From Eleusine coracana subsp. coracana (lineage: Eukaryota > Streptophyta > Magnoliopsida > Poales > Poaceae): a stretch of 64,000 bases of DNA. Both the position numbers and the translations under genes were made by a program. The DNA is taken from the NCBI GenBank assembly GCA_032690845.1, contig CM064434.1, positions 10,046,108-10,110,107 of the forward strand, read 5' to 3'. Positions 45,783-56,714 of the stretch are shown here, in pieces. The notes beneath the pieces are model-generated. The model saw nothing but the letters and a program-made list of their open reading frames with translations. It did no database searches and was not told where the DNA came from. Each line of letters opens with the position of its first letter. Position 1 is the first letter of the stretch.

Positions 45783-45988
45783 AAGCGCGTGTGTGCTCAC
45801 CTTCCTCATCGAGGCGGTCGTCCTTCTTCATGATGAGCGTCTACGCCATGGCGGCGGGTGTGGTCCGTGTGATGACGGAAGAGTGCTAGAGGAGGGGAGG
45901 CACGCGCGTGCTCACATCCCTCATTGAGGTCATCATTCTTCTTCACAACGAGCCGCTACGCCATGGCCGCGGGTGTTGTCCGGGAAAC
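45783..45988 (-). repeat. Tandemly duplicated first-exon-like unit
   Basis: Two units about 120 bp apart (45783-45868 and 45905-45988). The left unit reads on the minus strand MKKDDRLDEEG with a GTGAGC donor-like end. The right unit has the same structure, but the start has become GTG (VKKNDDLNEG). Both contain GCCATGGC and GCGGGTGT. Probably the 5' end of the unidentified gene at 45391-45590, duplicated once. Confidence 0.45.
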
Positions 45989-46383
45989 GATGGGTGAGTG
46001 CGCCGGCGCCGGGGCGAGGGAGTGCAGGAGCCACGGCGGTGGCAGTGCGGCCACAAGCCCACAACCATCCTTCGGTGGCTGGATCAGGATCGGCATCGGA
46101 GAGGAAGAATGATGTGGCCCCCACATGGTGAAAAAGGAAAGGAGAGCCTAGGCACGCGCTAAATCTGAGCGGGTACAGGCGGGGGCTAGAAAAACATTCG
46201 GTGAGAAAATTTCGTTAGACATAAGACTGTAAGAGCTGTCATCGGTGGTTACACTAAGGTAAAAATTTCCTTCATCTAAGTATTGTATAGTTAGATTGAT
46301 TGATCCCACTTTAATCTAAGGATCCAGATGACTGGGTAGTTATTTGGTTTGGTGAGAAAATAGGATGTAGGAACTTATTCCTT

Positions 46384-46870
46384 ATTGGTTTAGACAAACG
46401 GACGCGCTGCAAAGGTTGTAATAAGATTTTGTAGTTTCTATCGAAGTGAAGGCGGCTAGTTTTCCAATATCTATCTAAACAAATAAATGGCTTGGTGGCA
46501 CCTCATTTATGACACATGTTTTAAGACTGGTTATACGGATTAGGGAGTAAAGTAAAATGACAACGGTAAGTCCAATATAGTCGGACTCATTTGTTCCGCT
46601 TCTTAAGTGAAATGGAGAAGCATGAGGAAGACAAGAAGATAATAAGGATGCTTGTCAGAAGCTAGAGATGGTGGCGATGTCATCAATCATGGTTAGAGAT
46701 TTAGTAATAGAACTTTCTGTTAATATTTTATCATCCAAACTGTCAACGGTTGATGTGTCATTTCCTTTTAAAGCAAACGGACGTGCTGCAAAAGTTAAAA
46801 TAAGATTTTGTAGCTTCTATTAAAGTAAACGATAGTACTTTTCCAATATCTAAACAAATGGAACTGTTTT
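46384..46870. repeat. Direct repeat pair, about 100 bp each
   Basis: Copies at about 46384-46490 and 46777-46866 share CAAACGGACGYGCTGCAAA, AAGATTTTGTAG and TTTTCCAATATCTA. The unit between them (46610-46775) is in turn a copy of 41195-41571. Together they describe a small tandem duplication next to tetraspanin copy 2. Confidence 0.7.
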
Positions 46871-46959
46871 TTTCTATTTCATTTCACTTTTGAGTTGTAA
46901 GTTGTTTGGTAATTCAGTTGTGTATTGACATTTAAGCGAAATTATCACATCTGTAGAAA

Positions 46960-47160
46960 CACAACGGCACTCCCCAAGTTCATATAGTTTCTTTATTGGA
47001 TGTTTGTCCACTTTTAAAAGTGTGGTTTCGCTGGCAAGAAAATAACAAGTTCCTAAACGGTTTTCAAAATTGGATATGCACTCTTGTATGGAATCCAAAA
47101 TGCCATCTCTTGGAGGAGCAATGCAAGTGACTACACTTAAACGGTATCCATCATCGGGAC
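46960..47160 (-). other. Frame-conserved block downstream of tetraspanin copy 2
   Basis: The minus-strand frame reads DDGYRLSVVTCIAPPRDGIL, IQECISNFENRLGTCYFLAS and LLKVDKHPIKKLYELGECRC. It is the counterpart of 37530-37745. No stops, and indels relative to that copy are in threes. It lies about 430 bp past the stop of copy 2. Function unknown. Confidence 0.45.
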
Positions 47161-47589
47161 TAGTATGGTATTACCGGACGAATGAATAAGTAGCAAACCC
47201 TTTGATTTTGTAGGAACGTGTAGACGTGTACGGTTGAGCTTGAGTGACACAAGAGGGAGGTTTTGCAGGGACTCTACTCTTGCACCAAACTAGTACGGGG
47301 TGTTGGCATGTGGACGGGGCTTGAGAAACAGTCTGTAAGATCCTGTGCTGCACATACCAACAACTGTGTTGGTGACTTGCTATGACAGGCATCATATGTG
47401 AATTATGGAAAGCTAATAAGGGTACAAAACAGATAACCATGGGCATCTGAACTCGATTTGGAGATTACAAAGAGGACAGACGTAGATATAAACCACAGGA
47501 GAAATAAAACAAAAAAAAAATTGGCTCCCGAATATCAATGAAGGAAGAACATAGGTCGCAAGGCTTAGGAGCACCGTACCCGTAGCCTT

Positions 47590-48867
47590 TCATGATCTTG
47601 ACCGTAATGAATACTTGCGAAATTTAAGAATCTTCACAAGAAAAGGGAGCTGAATAGCATGGTAGATTGTAATGGCAGTCATAGAAATGACAAGCTGGGA
47701 CCAGATCCTCTGGATATCGGCGAGGACGCCGGCCTTGCATGAGTCGCACTGGAAGCAGAGCGTTTGTTGGTCATTGCTCCACCTGCCGCAGTCGTTGTCC
47801 ACACTGGTGGTCACCATTGCAAGTGCACCCGCCGGTACTTTTGGTGTCCACGTCGTCTGATTGACGTATGTGAATTCACACGATAATGGTGGCTTGCAGC
47901 ATCCAGACTACAATATACGAGTAATTTGGAAGTCAAGGGTTAGTATATATTGTGAGAAATCACTCACACACAGCTAGCCGGTCTTACCATACGCCTTAGT
48001 GAGTACGTAATTACTCCCCCCATTTCAAAATTATTATCACCATTGATTTTTTTTTACTTTTGAGCATTCTTCTTATTCAAAATATTTTTAAAAATTATTA
48101 TATATCTTCTCATGATTTATTTTATTACTAGAGAAGCTTGAAACATAACCAATAATTTTACATATTTCAGTTAATCTTTTGAATAAGATGAATAGTCAAA
48201 AGTAATAAAAAAAGTCAATATTGACAATAACTTTGGAACGGGATTGAGTAACTTGAAATAGGACACAATTGGCGGGATGGATTAGGGTACATACCTCGAT
48301 AGGCGAGAGGCCGGCATCGTAAGGGTACTTTTTGATGGGCCAATCGACGGAGTAGGCGCCAGTGTTTGGGTCACGTACCAGTGGCTGCATTCCATGGCAT
48401 GCATGATCATGGCGGAGTACCGTGGCGATTGTGCCCCAGTACTGCCTGTTGGCCATACGCCGCCGTAGCTCACAGTCGTAGTCGATAATGTCATATTCGC
48501 GGACGCGCGTTCGCCCCCACATGTGAAAGAAGTCGGGGCCGTCGCTGGCGCCGAGATTAATATTGATGCTGTAGAAAGCAGCGATCGTTAAGCATAGGAG
48601 GACGGCGATGGCAACCAGCAGGCTATAAAAGTGGATCTTCATAAATTGACGCTCCGTCATCAGGCACCCTAATATATCGCGATCGACCACGATGAAGATG
48701 GCCAGGAGGAAGAGCCCGGTAGCTATTAAGCCCCAATGAAGGAAGTTGATGCCATAGCTGCCTCGCCATGCTAGATACAAGCCGGCCACCAAGGAGCATA
48801 TAGACAAAGTTAGCGGCATATAGTACAGAGAAAGAAGTTGTTTGTGATTATCAGAATCCATGTCCAT
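47590..48867 (-). CDS. Tetraspanin-like membrane protein, copy 2 (two exons, Stowaway in intron)
   Basis: Exon 1 is 48867-48295 (191 codons), exon 2 is 47907-47590; the 387-bp intron has borders GAG|GTATGT and TAG|TCTGG in phase 0. It is longer than the copy 1 intron because a 235-bp Stowaway MITE sits in it. The product has 296 residues: Met, short cytosolic start, helices YYMPLTLSICSLVAGLYLAW, LIATGLFLLAIFIVV and LLVAIAVLLCLTIAAFY, a large loop with SGCCKPP, CGRWSNDQ and CFQCDSCKAG, a fourth helix QLVISMTAITIYHAIQLPFL and a basic tail KILKFRKYS. This is the full plant tetraspanin layout at a normal family length. All exon-level differences from copy 1 keep frame except the 4-bp change in helix 4. 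I judge this the better candidate for a working gene. Confidence 0.84.
48014..48248. mobile_element. Stowaway-type MITE in tetraspanin intron, TSD TA
   Basis: Left end TA|CTCCCCCCATTTCAAAATTA, right end TTTGGAACGGGATTGAG|TA; the inverted ends match the Stowaway/Tc1-mariner TIR (CTCCCTCCGTTCCAAAA type). The copy 1 intron has the empty site AATTAACTTGG at 38588-38598. 235 bp, no coding. Confidence 0.92.
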
Positions 48868-49013
48868 GTTTTGTTTTCTTCCTTAGCTTGATTCAAGAAG
48901 CTCCTGCCTGCTTTTTTTTCTTCTCTACAGCTTTGGGAGACTACTGAACATATGCGGCGATCTAAGTGCGACTTGGTCCGATTTTCCTATTGTCTGGCTG
49001 CCGTATATATAAT

Positions 49014-49130
49014 CATCATGAGTATATTTATACTGCAAGTTTCACGACGACCCTGCGTGAGTTGCCGGGTATTTATACTGCATCATGAGTATATTTATAC
49101 TGCAAGTCATCATGAGTATATTTATACTAC
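49014..49130 (+). repeat. Short tandem repeat ATCATGAGTATATTTATACTGCA
   Basis: Three copies of an about 24-bp unit (49014, 49082 and 49109), separated by single-copy sequence between the first two. Copy 1 of the segment has one degenerate unit near 39371, so the array expanded after duplication. Confidence 0.75.
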
Positions 49131-49640
49131 CACTATGTTGGATGAATAAATAACCAACATAAAAGTTTTAGATCTTAGAAGTTGTACAACTTTGTACTTG
49201 CAAACTTTTTAATTTGAATTAATTGTGTCAACGAAAGGCACCTTTGAATTTTTCAAATATGTAAATTTTGAATTTTCCATATGACCTCGGATGAAGAAAA
49301 GTAAAAATAAAAGTTGCAGATCTCAAAAAGTTATGAAACTTTGTAGCTGTCAACCTTTTTTATTTGAACACATGTTGTCAACGAAAAACTCAGTTTGAGT
49401 TTCTTAAATTTGAAATTCAAATTTAGTAAACGATCTTGGATGGCAAAGCACAATGAAACTTGTATATCTGGATAAGTTATGAAACTTTATTGTCAACTTT
49501 TTAATTCAAATTCATTTAGGGTCTCAAAAAGGCAATTTGCACTCGGTTTAGCACATAATATCTGAGGAATGATAATGAGATATAGGCTAAAGCGAGAGTC
49601 TGGTGTAGTGGTAGGGGTTGTTATGCGGAGTCTTCATTAA
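49131..49640. other. No gene; degenerate direct repeats
   Basis: AT-rich, with a loosely repeated theme (GTTGTACAACTTTGTACTTG, GTTATGAAACTTTGTAGCTG, GTTATGAAACTTTATTGTC) at about 110-bp spacing. It may be an old repeat. No ORF or RNA gene seen. Confidence 0.4.
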
Positions 49641-49669
49641 AAAAATTTACCATTCTTTTTGTATTTTTT

Positions 49670-49862
49670 GTTGATTTATATTTTGCCAGGTGTAAGGATT
49701 TGCCGATTGTATTTTGACACGTCTGAAGAAAAACACTCGGCAAAGAGCTTTTTGTCGAGTAATTTTTTACCGAGTGTTACACTCGACAAACACTTTGCCG
49801 AGTATTTTCTGGATTTTGCTGAGTATTCCTGGCACTCGGAAAAGCAAGCGTTTCTGATAGTG
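49670..49862 (+). mobile_element. CACTA 3' end fragment (TTTGCCGAGTG family)
   Basis: Repeats of CACTCGGCAAAG / TTTGCCGAGTGTT in both orientations and a terminus GTTTCTGATAGTG at 49862, the inverse of CACTATCAGAAAC. The motif differs by one base from the TTTGCCGTGTG family above. No left terminus found, so it is a truncated piece. Confidence 0.65.
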
Positions 49863-49909
49863 AATGCAAGCCTTACGCACTCCAGACAAAGAAACCAGAA
49901 AGAGCAGAT

Positions 49910-50440
49910 TACAGCTCCACTATGTCCGACATAGGAGCGATATCTATGTTATCTGTTTTCAGTTGATCCAGCATTATCTTACTCACCTTCTCGATGTTCT
50001 CGGCATCCTCTTCTTTCAATAGAGCCTTCCACTTCTGGCAGAGCGTCCATCCTAGGAAAATTGCATCTTTTGGCTTTGGGAACCTCTTTTCCTTCGCCAT
50101 TTGGTTCCGGGTCTTCCATGTAGCCCATGCCAAACCTATTCCCAATCCTTGTGAAACCATCAGCTTATTGAGTAACCAGTTATTCCAGAAATGAGCAACA
50201 GAGAAAGGGGCTCGGTCCCATCCGAACATGTCTCGCAAATGCACCATGCATATTTAGCCAGCACACATCGAAAGAACAGATGATCTGCATTTTCCTTTTC
50301 CCCACACAAGGAACATTTCTCGCTTCCCTTCCATCCTTTGCATTTCAATGCCACACCTGTTTGAACTCTGTCATGAAACATCTACAAAAGAATTTTTTTA
50401 TTTTGAGGGGCAGTTTAGTTTTCCAAATTTTACTCATAAT
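49910..50440 (-). pseudogene. LINE ORF2 C-terminal fragment with zinc-binding RT domain
   Basis: The minus strand reads IWKTKLPLKIKKFF, MFHDRVQTGVALKCKGWKGS, then the zinc-binding motif CSLCGEKENADHLFFRCVLA. A frameshift near 50230 leads to HLRDMFGWDRAPFSVAHFWN, WATWKTRNQMAKEKRFP and ALLKEEDAENIEKVS. This is the zf-RVT region and tail of a plant L1 ORF2. It ends near 49910 against the CACTA fragment. RT is missing. Non-functional. Confidence 0.85.
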
Positions 50441-50649
50441 ATCATTGCCAACCAGCACCCCACCCCCCATTGGTGATGAACCTAAACAACAGTTTTAAAA
50501 AAAAGAAAATATATTAACTTAATATTTCGGCCTCCGTATAGACCAATACATGTAACCTACACATATTACAAAGTAAGAACACCATAAAATAATAAACACA
50601 AAGTTTGAATCCATTGATTTATCAGACTAGAACATTATTCTATTTGAGA

Positions 50650-50850
50650 AGTGTCATCCATTATTTGTGAAGATCTGCACGGCCACAGTTGCAATCAATC
50701 TGCAGGTTGTCTTCATCAAAGGGCGCTTGTCCTCCTTGAGAAGTAGGGACCATAATCTTGACCAGTGGGTCACTCTGAATATAACCTGTAGATAAGAAGG
50801 TACTGATGATTTCTCAAAAACCACATCATTGTGATAGAACCACAATGCCC
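50650..50850 (-). pseudogene. Second LINE ORF2 tail fragment
   Basis: The minus strand reads LWFYHNDVVFEKSSVPSYLQ and VTHWSRLWSLLLKEDKRPLM, then LIATVAVQIF. It is like the end of L1 ORF2 (the NDVVF and WS..L..E pattern) but not the same family as 49910-50440, whose tail reads differently. About 65 codons remain. Confidence 0.65.
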
Positions 50851-51843
50851 AACAAATGCTACATATGCCACACTATTCTTATTTTGTTTTAAATTTTGTA
50901 TCACCCAATCAGTCACAAAACAAGAGCTTGATTACTAAGGCTCTGTTCGGTTGGGCTACGAGGCTTGCTTGTACTTCCAAAAAGCCAGTAGCCGAACCAA
51001 ATGCCAAAACTGTTGTCTACCTTCTACGACAAAAGCTACTTTCCGTGCGTTCAATTTTCACAGCAGGGGAGGCCTTGCTTCCAGCGGCCACGGTGTCATC
51101 AATTTCACCAAAATTACCTGCCTTGTCACCGGTAAGTGGATACCCCTTCATTCTATTCCCAGTTTCCCATCCGAGTGCCTCGTTTCCTCTCTCTCTCTCT
51201 CTCTCCCTTTCTCCCTGGTGTTCCCGAGCAGGTAAGAAGGGTGTCGCTCCCCACTTTGGCCCTAGGGTTAGGGTGCACGGCCCCTAGGTCAGGCCAATAG
51301 TGGTCGAGCCAAGCCCCGACAACAGATCCGCGAGTCTCCCCTCCCCTCCTCGTGTATTGCTGGCCATTGGCAGTGGCACATACGACATATCGGCATGGCA
51401 CTGATCCCAATCAAGGTGGGGGCGTAAGTTGATCGGCTACGACCCCAACTTGTGGAGTCGGCAGCACGCTTGGAGGCAGTCCAGGGTTTGTTGGTGGCCA
51501 TCTCTTCCTATAGAGCCCTGCTTGATTCATCGGAAGCGGTCCAGTTGGGAGTCCAGCACGTGTTGCCTGATTCGTCTCCCATAGAGCTGACCTGGCGGTG
51601 GCCATCTCTTTCCCAACTCTTTAGCAGCTACGGCTCCTTCCCAATCTGCATCGCTGCACTCCAGATCTACATCGCAGGTAAGGTCTCCCTACCTTCTTGA
51701 ATTGTAAAGTTTTTGTATTATCAGACATGCTTCTGAAAATTGGAAAAATGGGTAGCAAACTTTGCATCTACAATAAATGTGAGCAGGGATATGTAGCAAC
51801 CTATAAGTAGATAAATTTGAAAATTTTGTTTTGTTAATTGAGA

Positions 51844-52540
51844 ATGGCTGATAAGGTGGACTATCTTTGTGAGGCATTTGATTGATGTGTGCAAAGGAGA
51901 GATTGAAGCTGGGAATAGGGTAAATGGAATTTTCACATCAACTGATTGGAAGAACCTTGTATCAAAGTTTGAAGAAAATTCTGGTAACAAACGAACAAAG
52001 AAACAATTGAAGAACAAGCTAAATAATATGAAAAAGGAATATACATGGTTCATGGAGTTCAAGAATTGTGCCACTGGTCTTGAATGGAATGAGGCAAAAC
52101 AAACTATTGAACGCTCGAAGGCATGGTGGGGAGAACACCTTGTTGTAAGTTTTACTTGTTTTACTTTTGATGACATGGTGTACCTTGCTAACCTTTCTTT
52201 TAGTTAATTTCAGAGGTGCAATAATTCTGAAAAAGGGATCAAGTGCAACCATGTGAGGTTCAAGGAGAAAGGACCAAAGCACCTTGATGATCTGCATATG
52301 TTGTTTGACAAGGTCCATGTGACCGGTGCAACTGCATCAAGTGTTGCAGATTTATCATCTGGCGAGTCAAGTGATGATAATGTAGTTGAGATAGAACCTG
52401 ATGATGTCAAGCTGATTGCTTTGAAGAAATAAAAAAACGCAAGGGATCATCTATTGCTATCGAACAAAAGGATGAGAACAACCCATTCTTGCATGCGGTT
52501 GTACAAGAATACATGCTTGAGAATTGAAACTGAGTAGAGA
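51844..52540 (+). pseudogene. Harbinger ORF1, Myb/SANT-like DNA-binding protein, broken
   Basis: In PIF/Harbinger elements this protein binds element ends and brings the transposase into the nucleus. The start MADKV at 51844 needs a one-base shift to continue as WTIFVRHLIDVCKGEIEAGN. The trihelix Myb_DNA-bind_3-type domain follows: IFTSTDWKNLVSKFEENSGN, TKKQLKNKLNNMKKEYTWFM, CATGLEWNEAKQTIER and KAWWGEHL. An intron-like gap (52145-52213) precedes CNNSEKGIKCNHVRFKEKGP and an acidic region (SSGESSDDNVVEIEPDDVK), then a stop. About 200 codons in all, close to the family size, but the first-exon shift and later stops make it non-functional. Confidence 0.82.
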
Positions 52541-53080
52541 AGATATCCTCAAGTGTTGAACATCTTCAGCTCCTCCCATGAACCCTGTCTTAGGAGTTTG
52601 CAAAGGCCATGAAGATGGTGAAAGATTATGGTGTGCAAGAAAAAACAGCTCTAATACACAGTTACATTCTTGGTCATGAAGCCAGAATTGAGGGAGGTCC
52701 TTCACTCATTGGACATGTATTAATGAAGGCTTGATTTGCTTGAGAGGGAGCATGACAAGGAGATGATGAGCACATGTAGAATCTTTCATATATGTGTTGA
52801 GAAAGATTTATTTGTTTTCGTGTGTTGAGAACCATCTATGTTGAGACCTAGTTATTTGTTTTCCTATGTTGAGAACCATCTTTGTTGAGACCCATTTATT
52901 TGTTTTCCCGTATTGAGAACCATCTATGTTGAGACCTATTTATTTGTTTCCTTGTGTTGAAATAATGACGTGTTGAAATATTGTTGTCATCTTTTTCTCA
53001 CTATATTGCTATCATCTTTTTCCCATTATTTTGTTATGTCCTTGCTGTCATAATGAATAAAATGTTGATATTCTATGTAG

Positions 53081-53168
53081 ATGGATGGGAACACTGAAGA
53101 TTTGGCAAAAAAGGTCAAGAGGGACTCCAATTGCTAGCTGATCTTTCACAGCAAGCTGCTGTAGTTGG
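53081..53168 (+). pseudogene. Harbinger transposase, 5' piece before the Gypsy insertion
   Basis: ATG at 53081 opens MDGNTEDLAKK; with one shift it reads LLADLSQQAAVVG up to the Gypsy LTR. Codons resume after the insertion at 63105 as EMANMYTYHYFNKGEYR, so the TSD GTTGG lies inside the coding exon. Confidence 0.8.
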
Positions 53169-54514
53169 TGTTGGCACCGGAATTTGACCAGTCCCATTAA
53201 TTAGAGGCGGGAAATTAGAATTGGCAAAAGTCAATGAAGTTTCAACGACCGAAGGAAGTTAAGTGAGACTGATAGGGTTATTTTATCTCTTTCTGTTTTA
53301 GTTTAGATTTTATTTTAAAACATGGTTGGTTTGTTTAGGAGTCCTAACCGAGTCGGGTCAAAACCTCTTGCATAAGGTTATAAATATGTAATAGGATCTG
53401 TATGAAAAAACAACACTTTCGTTCAATACAATTTGGCGTATCGCCAAATTTTCCTACTCGACAAAACCCTCGTCTTGCGCGGGCTGCATCGGCTCCAATC
53501 TTGGCGAGAGACTTGGATTAGTCACCCTCGATAATTCTATCAATCTCAACTAGTACTTTCTCATTAATTTGATATTCTTGTTGCTATCGTTAGAGTTGCT
53601 AGTTATCCGGTAATTAGATCTATTTAATGCTTGTTCTATTAACTATGATTGCAATACTGTCTTGGTTGAAGCCGATCTATTATAATCTTGGTAGATTTTA
53701 TATGTATTATTTAGGTCTATTGTTTGAGTCACTTTATTGATTTTATCTATAAATAGGTTAAATCTAGCTCTATCTACCGTGTTTGAATATTGTCTCGATT
53801 AAGTTCGATTTGTTCGAATCAGTAAGGCTACATCACTTTTGATCTCTTACTAGGTAGATAGGGTTAGATTCGACCAGTTTATAGGTAGAGTCGATAGGGT
53901 TCTATTGGGGCATTTAGCCGATAGGTTATCATGGTTCAATCGACTTTCTGGTACTAAATTGATTGTATCATTTATTTCAATGGTCGTTTGCCCCCTTGTT
54001 TAAATAAGATACATTTATGATTTCGAGGCATATTTGCAATACCAACTAATTAAATCTATCAATCTGACGCATCGACAGAGCGAGTTAATGTGTACTTACT
54101 ATAGATCTATCGACTCTGCTCTATCGACTTTGGCACTTTTCATCAATTTGGCCAGTTGCTTTATGAATACTATAACTTTATCGGCTTTGGCCAGTTGATT
54201 TGATCTTTTATCGGCATTTATGATTTTAAACTGTTTATTGAATTAAATTTTACCGATAAGCCGATATAATTAGCCAATTAGTTTAATTTCTTTTATTTTC
54301 TTTATTCATGTAATAGCCTCGACTGATTTCACGAATAGTGACTATCGGCTTTCTTCATCGGCCTATCCTAGGTCGGTGACCCACGTCTTCTGTCCGTTTG
54401 TCTCTTTGTCGATTTGCAGGAAAAATCGACTAGCACGCCTCGGTTTCTCGTATTGAGCCTGCACTAGAGTTAAGCAGATCTCCCAGTTCACGCGTGGTGA
54501 TTTTCGCATCAACA
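53169..54514 (+). repeat. Gypsy 5' LTR (1346 bp)
   Basis: TGTTGGCACC to TCAACA. Contains TATAAATATG near 53381 as a likely TATA box and CATCGGCTCC further on. Followed at once by CGCTTTTTGGCACGCCCAGT, where the primer binding site should lie; I cannot assign the tRNA. Confidence 0.93.
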
Positions 54515-54561
54515 CGCTTTTTGGCACGCCCAGTGGGACCAAGAATTTCAAATTCAACATC

Positions 54562-56450
54562 ATGCCTGAAATTGGAATACCAAAAGTCCCTGAAGTCTCA
54601 CAACCAAAGCACAACGTCAATACTGATATGAAGAATGAACATGTGCTACCTATTGTCAGAGATGATCTGAGTGATGAGGCGAAGGCACAGATTGATCAAA
54701 GACTTGCTGAGTTTGAAAAGCTTATGTTGGGAACTTTTGGCAAAACAAGGAATGGTGTCATCCAGAAGGGGAAGTTGCCTGCTGCTGTCCTGGTTGAAGG
54801 TGAGGAGAAGTCACTTGCCAATAAACTAATAGAAGCTATTGACGAAGAAGCTTTGAGCAACATGATACACATAGTAGTACATCATGCATTAATTAACCAG
54901 TCGCCTGTTTGTTAATACTTTGAGGGTTGATTGTTCAGACTATGGAGGGTTGCATAGTTGATGATCCAATTTGTGGGACAATGTATTTTGGTGTGACCGG
55001 GAATGTTCCTCGGCCTACATCTCCTACGGTGAGTTCAAGTCAAATGCCCTTAGAAAGTACTCCACCTTCAAGGAATGCTGATGCTGGGACACCTCGCGTA
55101 TTGTGGAAGACCACTCCACAGACACAACCACAGTATTACAAACAAGACGCTATAGAGTCGAATGTGACATATAGTACTACCCCTAATGTCGAGCCAAGTA
55201 TGTTTGGAATGCCATCGTCATCTGCACTACCAGGAGAATTAGGAGGCCATCATACAGATGTTAATTTCAGCTCACCTATACCAGCATCTGGTCCTATATT
55301 GACTACCTCAAATGTCAATATGTTGACTGATGACTGGGCTTTGAAGATTGCTGAAGTGATGAGGGAACAATTTGGATTGAAGTCTAAGCAACAGACGTAC
55401 ATGTATCGACCTCCGTATCCTCCAAGCTATAATTTGATTCCTATGCCGAGCCGATACATACCTCTAGAATTTACTAAGTTCATTGGACAAGATAACACTA
55501 CTACAGTTGAGCATATTAGCCAATTTTCAGTACAGTGTGGAGAAGCTGGTAATACTGAGGCATTGAAGATCAGGTTGTTTCTGTTATCCCTGTTCGGATT
55601 GGCATTTTCTTGGTTCGCATCGTTGCCTCCAAATTAAATTATTACTTGGGCCAATCTCGAACAGAAATTTCACAAGTACTTCTTTGCTAAAACTAGAGAT
55701 TTAAGGTTATCAGATTTGATTGCTGTGAGGAAGAAGCTAGGGAGTATGCGCATGATTGTGTGCAGAGATTTAGAGATGTGCACAACAAGTGTTTCAGCCT
55801 ATAGTTAACTGATAATTAGATGGCAGAAATAGCATTCAATGGCTTAGTTACCCCTCTAAGAGAGAAGTTCCCCTCAGTCGAATTTGAAAGCCTATTCCAG
55901 CTAGTGTAGAAGGTATCTATTCAAAGAGAATTTGACCCAGGGGGCATGTTCAAGGCCAATTCAGATTAATTATAATGATTATGGGTCTGAATCTGATGAA
56001 GAAACTGCTGAAGTCGATACGGCTGAATGGACTAGGAATAAGAATGTATTATTGTGCCCGTGGGTGAAGCAGAATGAACCTGAGGAAAGATATGATTTTG
56101 ATATTACCAATGCTAACAAGATATTTGACATGTTATTACAAGAGAAGCACATTCAGTTGCCATCCAATCATGTAATACCTCCTGCTGAAGAGTTGAAGAA
56201 GACGAGGTACTGCAAGTGGCATAACTCTCCCTCTCATAATACTAATGATTGCAAAGTGTTCAGGAGACAGATTTAGATGGCGATTGAGCAGCGCAAGATC
56301 AAATTCACTAAAGGTACTATGAAGATTGATGGACATCCTTTCCCTGCAAATGTCAACATGGCTGGTGTCGACAATGTGGAGGCATTTATCAAAAGATATC
56401 AGAGGAAGAGGGACAGGGAAGTGAAGGAGGCATAGTTTGATCCACATTGG
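54562..56450 (+). pseudogene. Gypsy gag, broken
   Basis: Starts MPEIGIPKVPEVSQPKHNVN at 54562, 48 bp after the LTR. The Retrotrans_gag domain is at 55480-55940: ISQFSVQCGEAGNTEALKIR, FSWFASLPPN, a stop, then ANLEQKFHKYFFAKTRDLRL and IAFNGLVTPLREKFPSVEFE. The zinc-finger-like CKWHNSPSHNTNDCKVF occurs at 56212-56262, followed by stop at 56276 and a further piece (KIKFTKGTMKIDGHPFPANV). At least six stops or shifts. Gag forms the particle core; this copy cannot. Confidence 0.87.
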
Positions 56451-56468
56451 GAGTGCTCGTTCTTTCAA

Positions 56469-56714
56469 TATTGCTGGGATCACAATATGAAACTACCGTC
56501 AATCGACAATTGCCCTGGATGTAATAAGTGTGCAGATCATATGTATAGAGAAGCTATAGCAAGTCATTGGCACCAACATCGGGTCTCTAGAGTCATTCAC
56601 CCGATGTTGGTGCCGATGACTTGCTATATCTTCTCTATACATATGATCTGCACGCTTACTACATCCAGGGCAATTGTTGATTGACGGTAGTTTCATATTG
56701 TGATCCCAGCAATA
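56469..56714. repeat. Near-perfect palindrome inside Gypsy gag-pro (116-bp arms, 14-bp loop)
   Basis: The left arm 56469-56584 begins TATTGCTGGGATCACAATAT and ends ACCAACATCGGGT; the right arm 56599-56714 begins ACCCGATGTTGGT and ends ATATTGTGATCCCAGCAATA. About eight mismatches. The two strands therefore encode nearly the same 65-codon frame (MKLPS...NCPGC). The left arm is the expected gag-pro sequence; the right arm is an inverted extra copy. Confidence 0.92.

Larger units (their letters stand above)
41572..46387. other. 4.8-kb insertion-like block splitting a local duplicate
   Basis: Sequence left of 41572 (GTCAACGGTTGATGTGTCATT...TTTTAAA) and right of 46387 (CAAACGGACGCGCTGCAAAG) are adjacent in the duplicate at 46740-46800, so 41572-46387 looks like one inserted unit. 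The left edge reads A|CTAGTAGTGATGCATGTGCG, compatible with a reverse-oriented Helitron 3' end; the right edge does not meet the A/T rule. Inside are AT-rich intron-like sequence, a tandem repeat (42848-43150) and a GC-rich exon-like region (45391-46130) on the minus strand. It may be a gene-capturing element or a displaced gene piece. Confidence 0.45.

Noticed and set aside
41572..46387. Confident call of a gene-carrying Helitron
   Set aside because: Only the left edge looks right; the right edge lacks the A/T target rule, no hairpin is convincing, and the gene content is unidentified.
50856..51287. 143-codon frame near the start of the Harbinger element
   Set aside because: Covers a CT microsatellite and untranslated-like sequence; no domain, and it precedes the recognised Myb-like ORF1.
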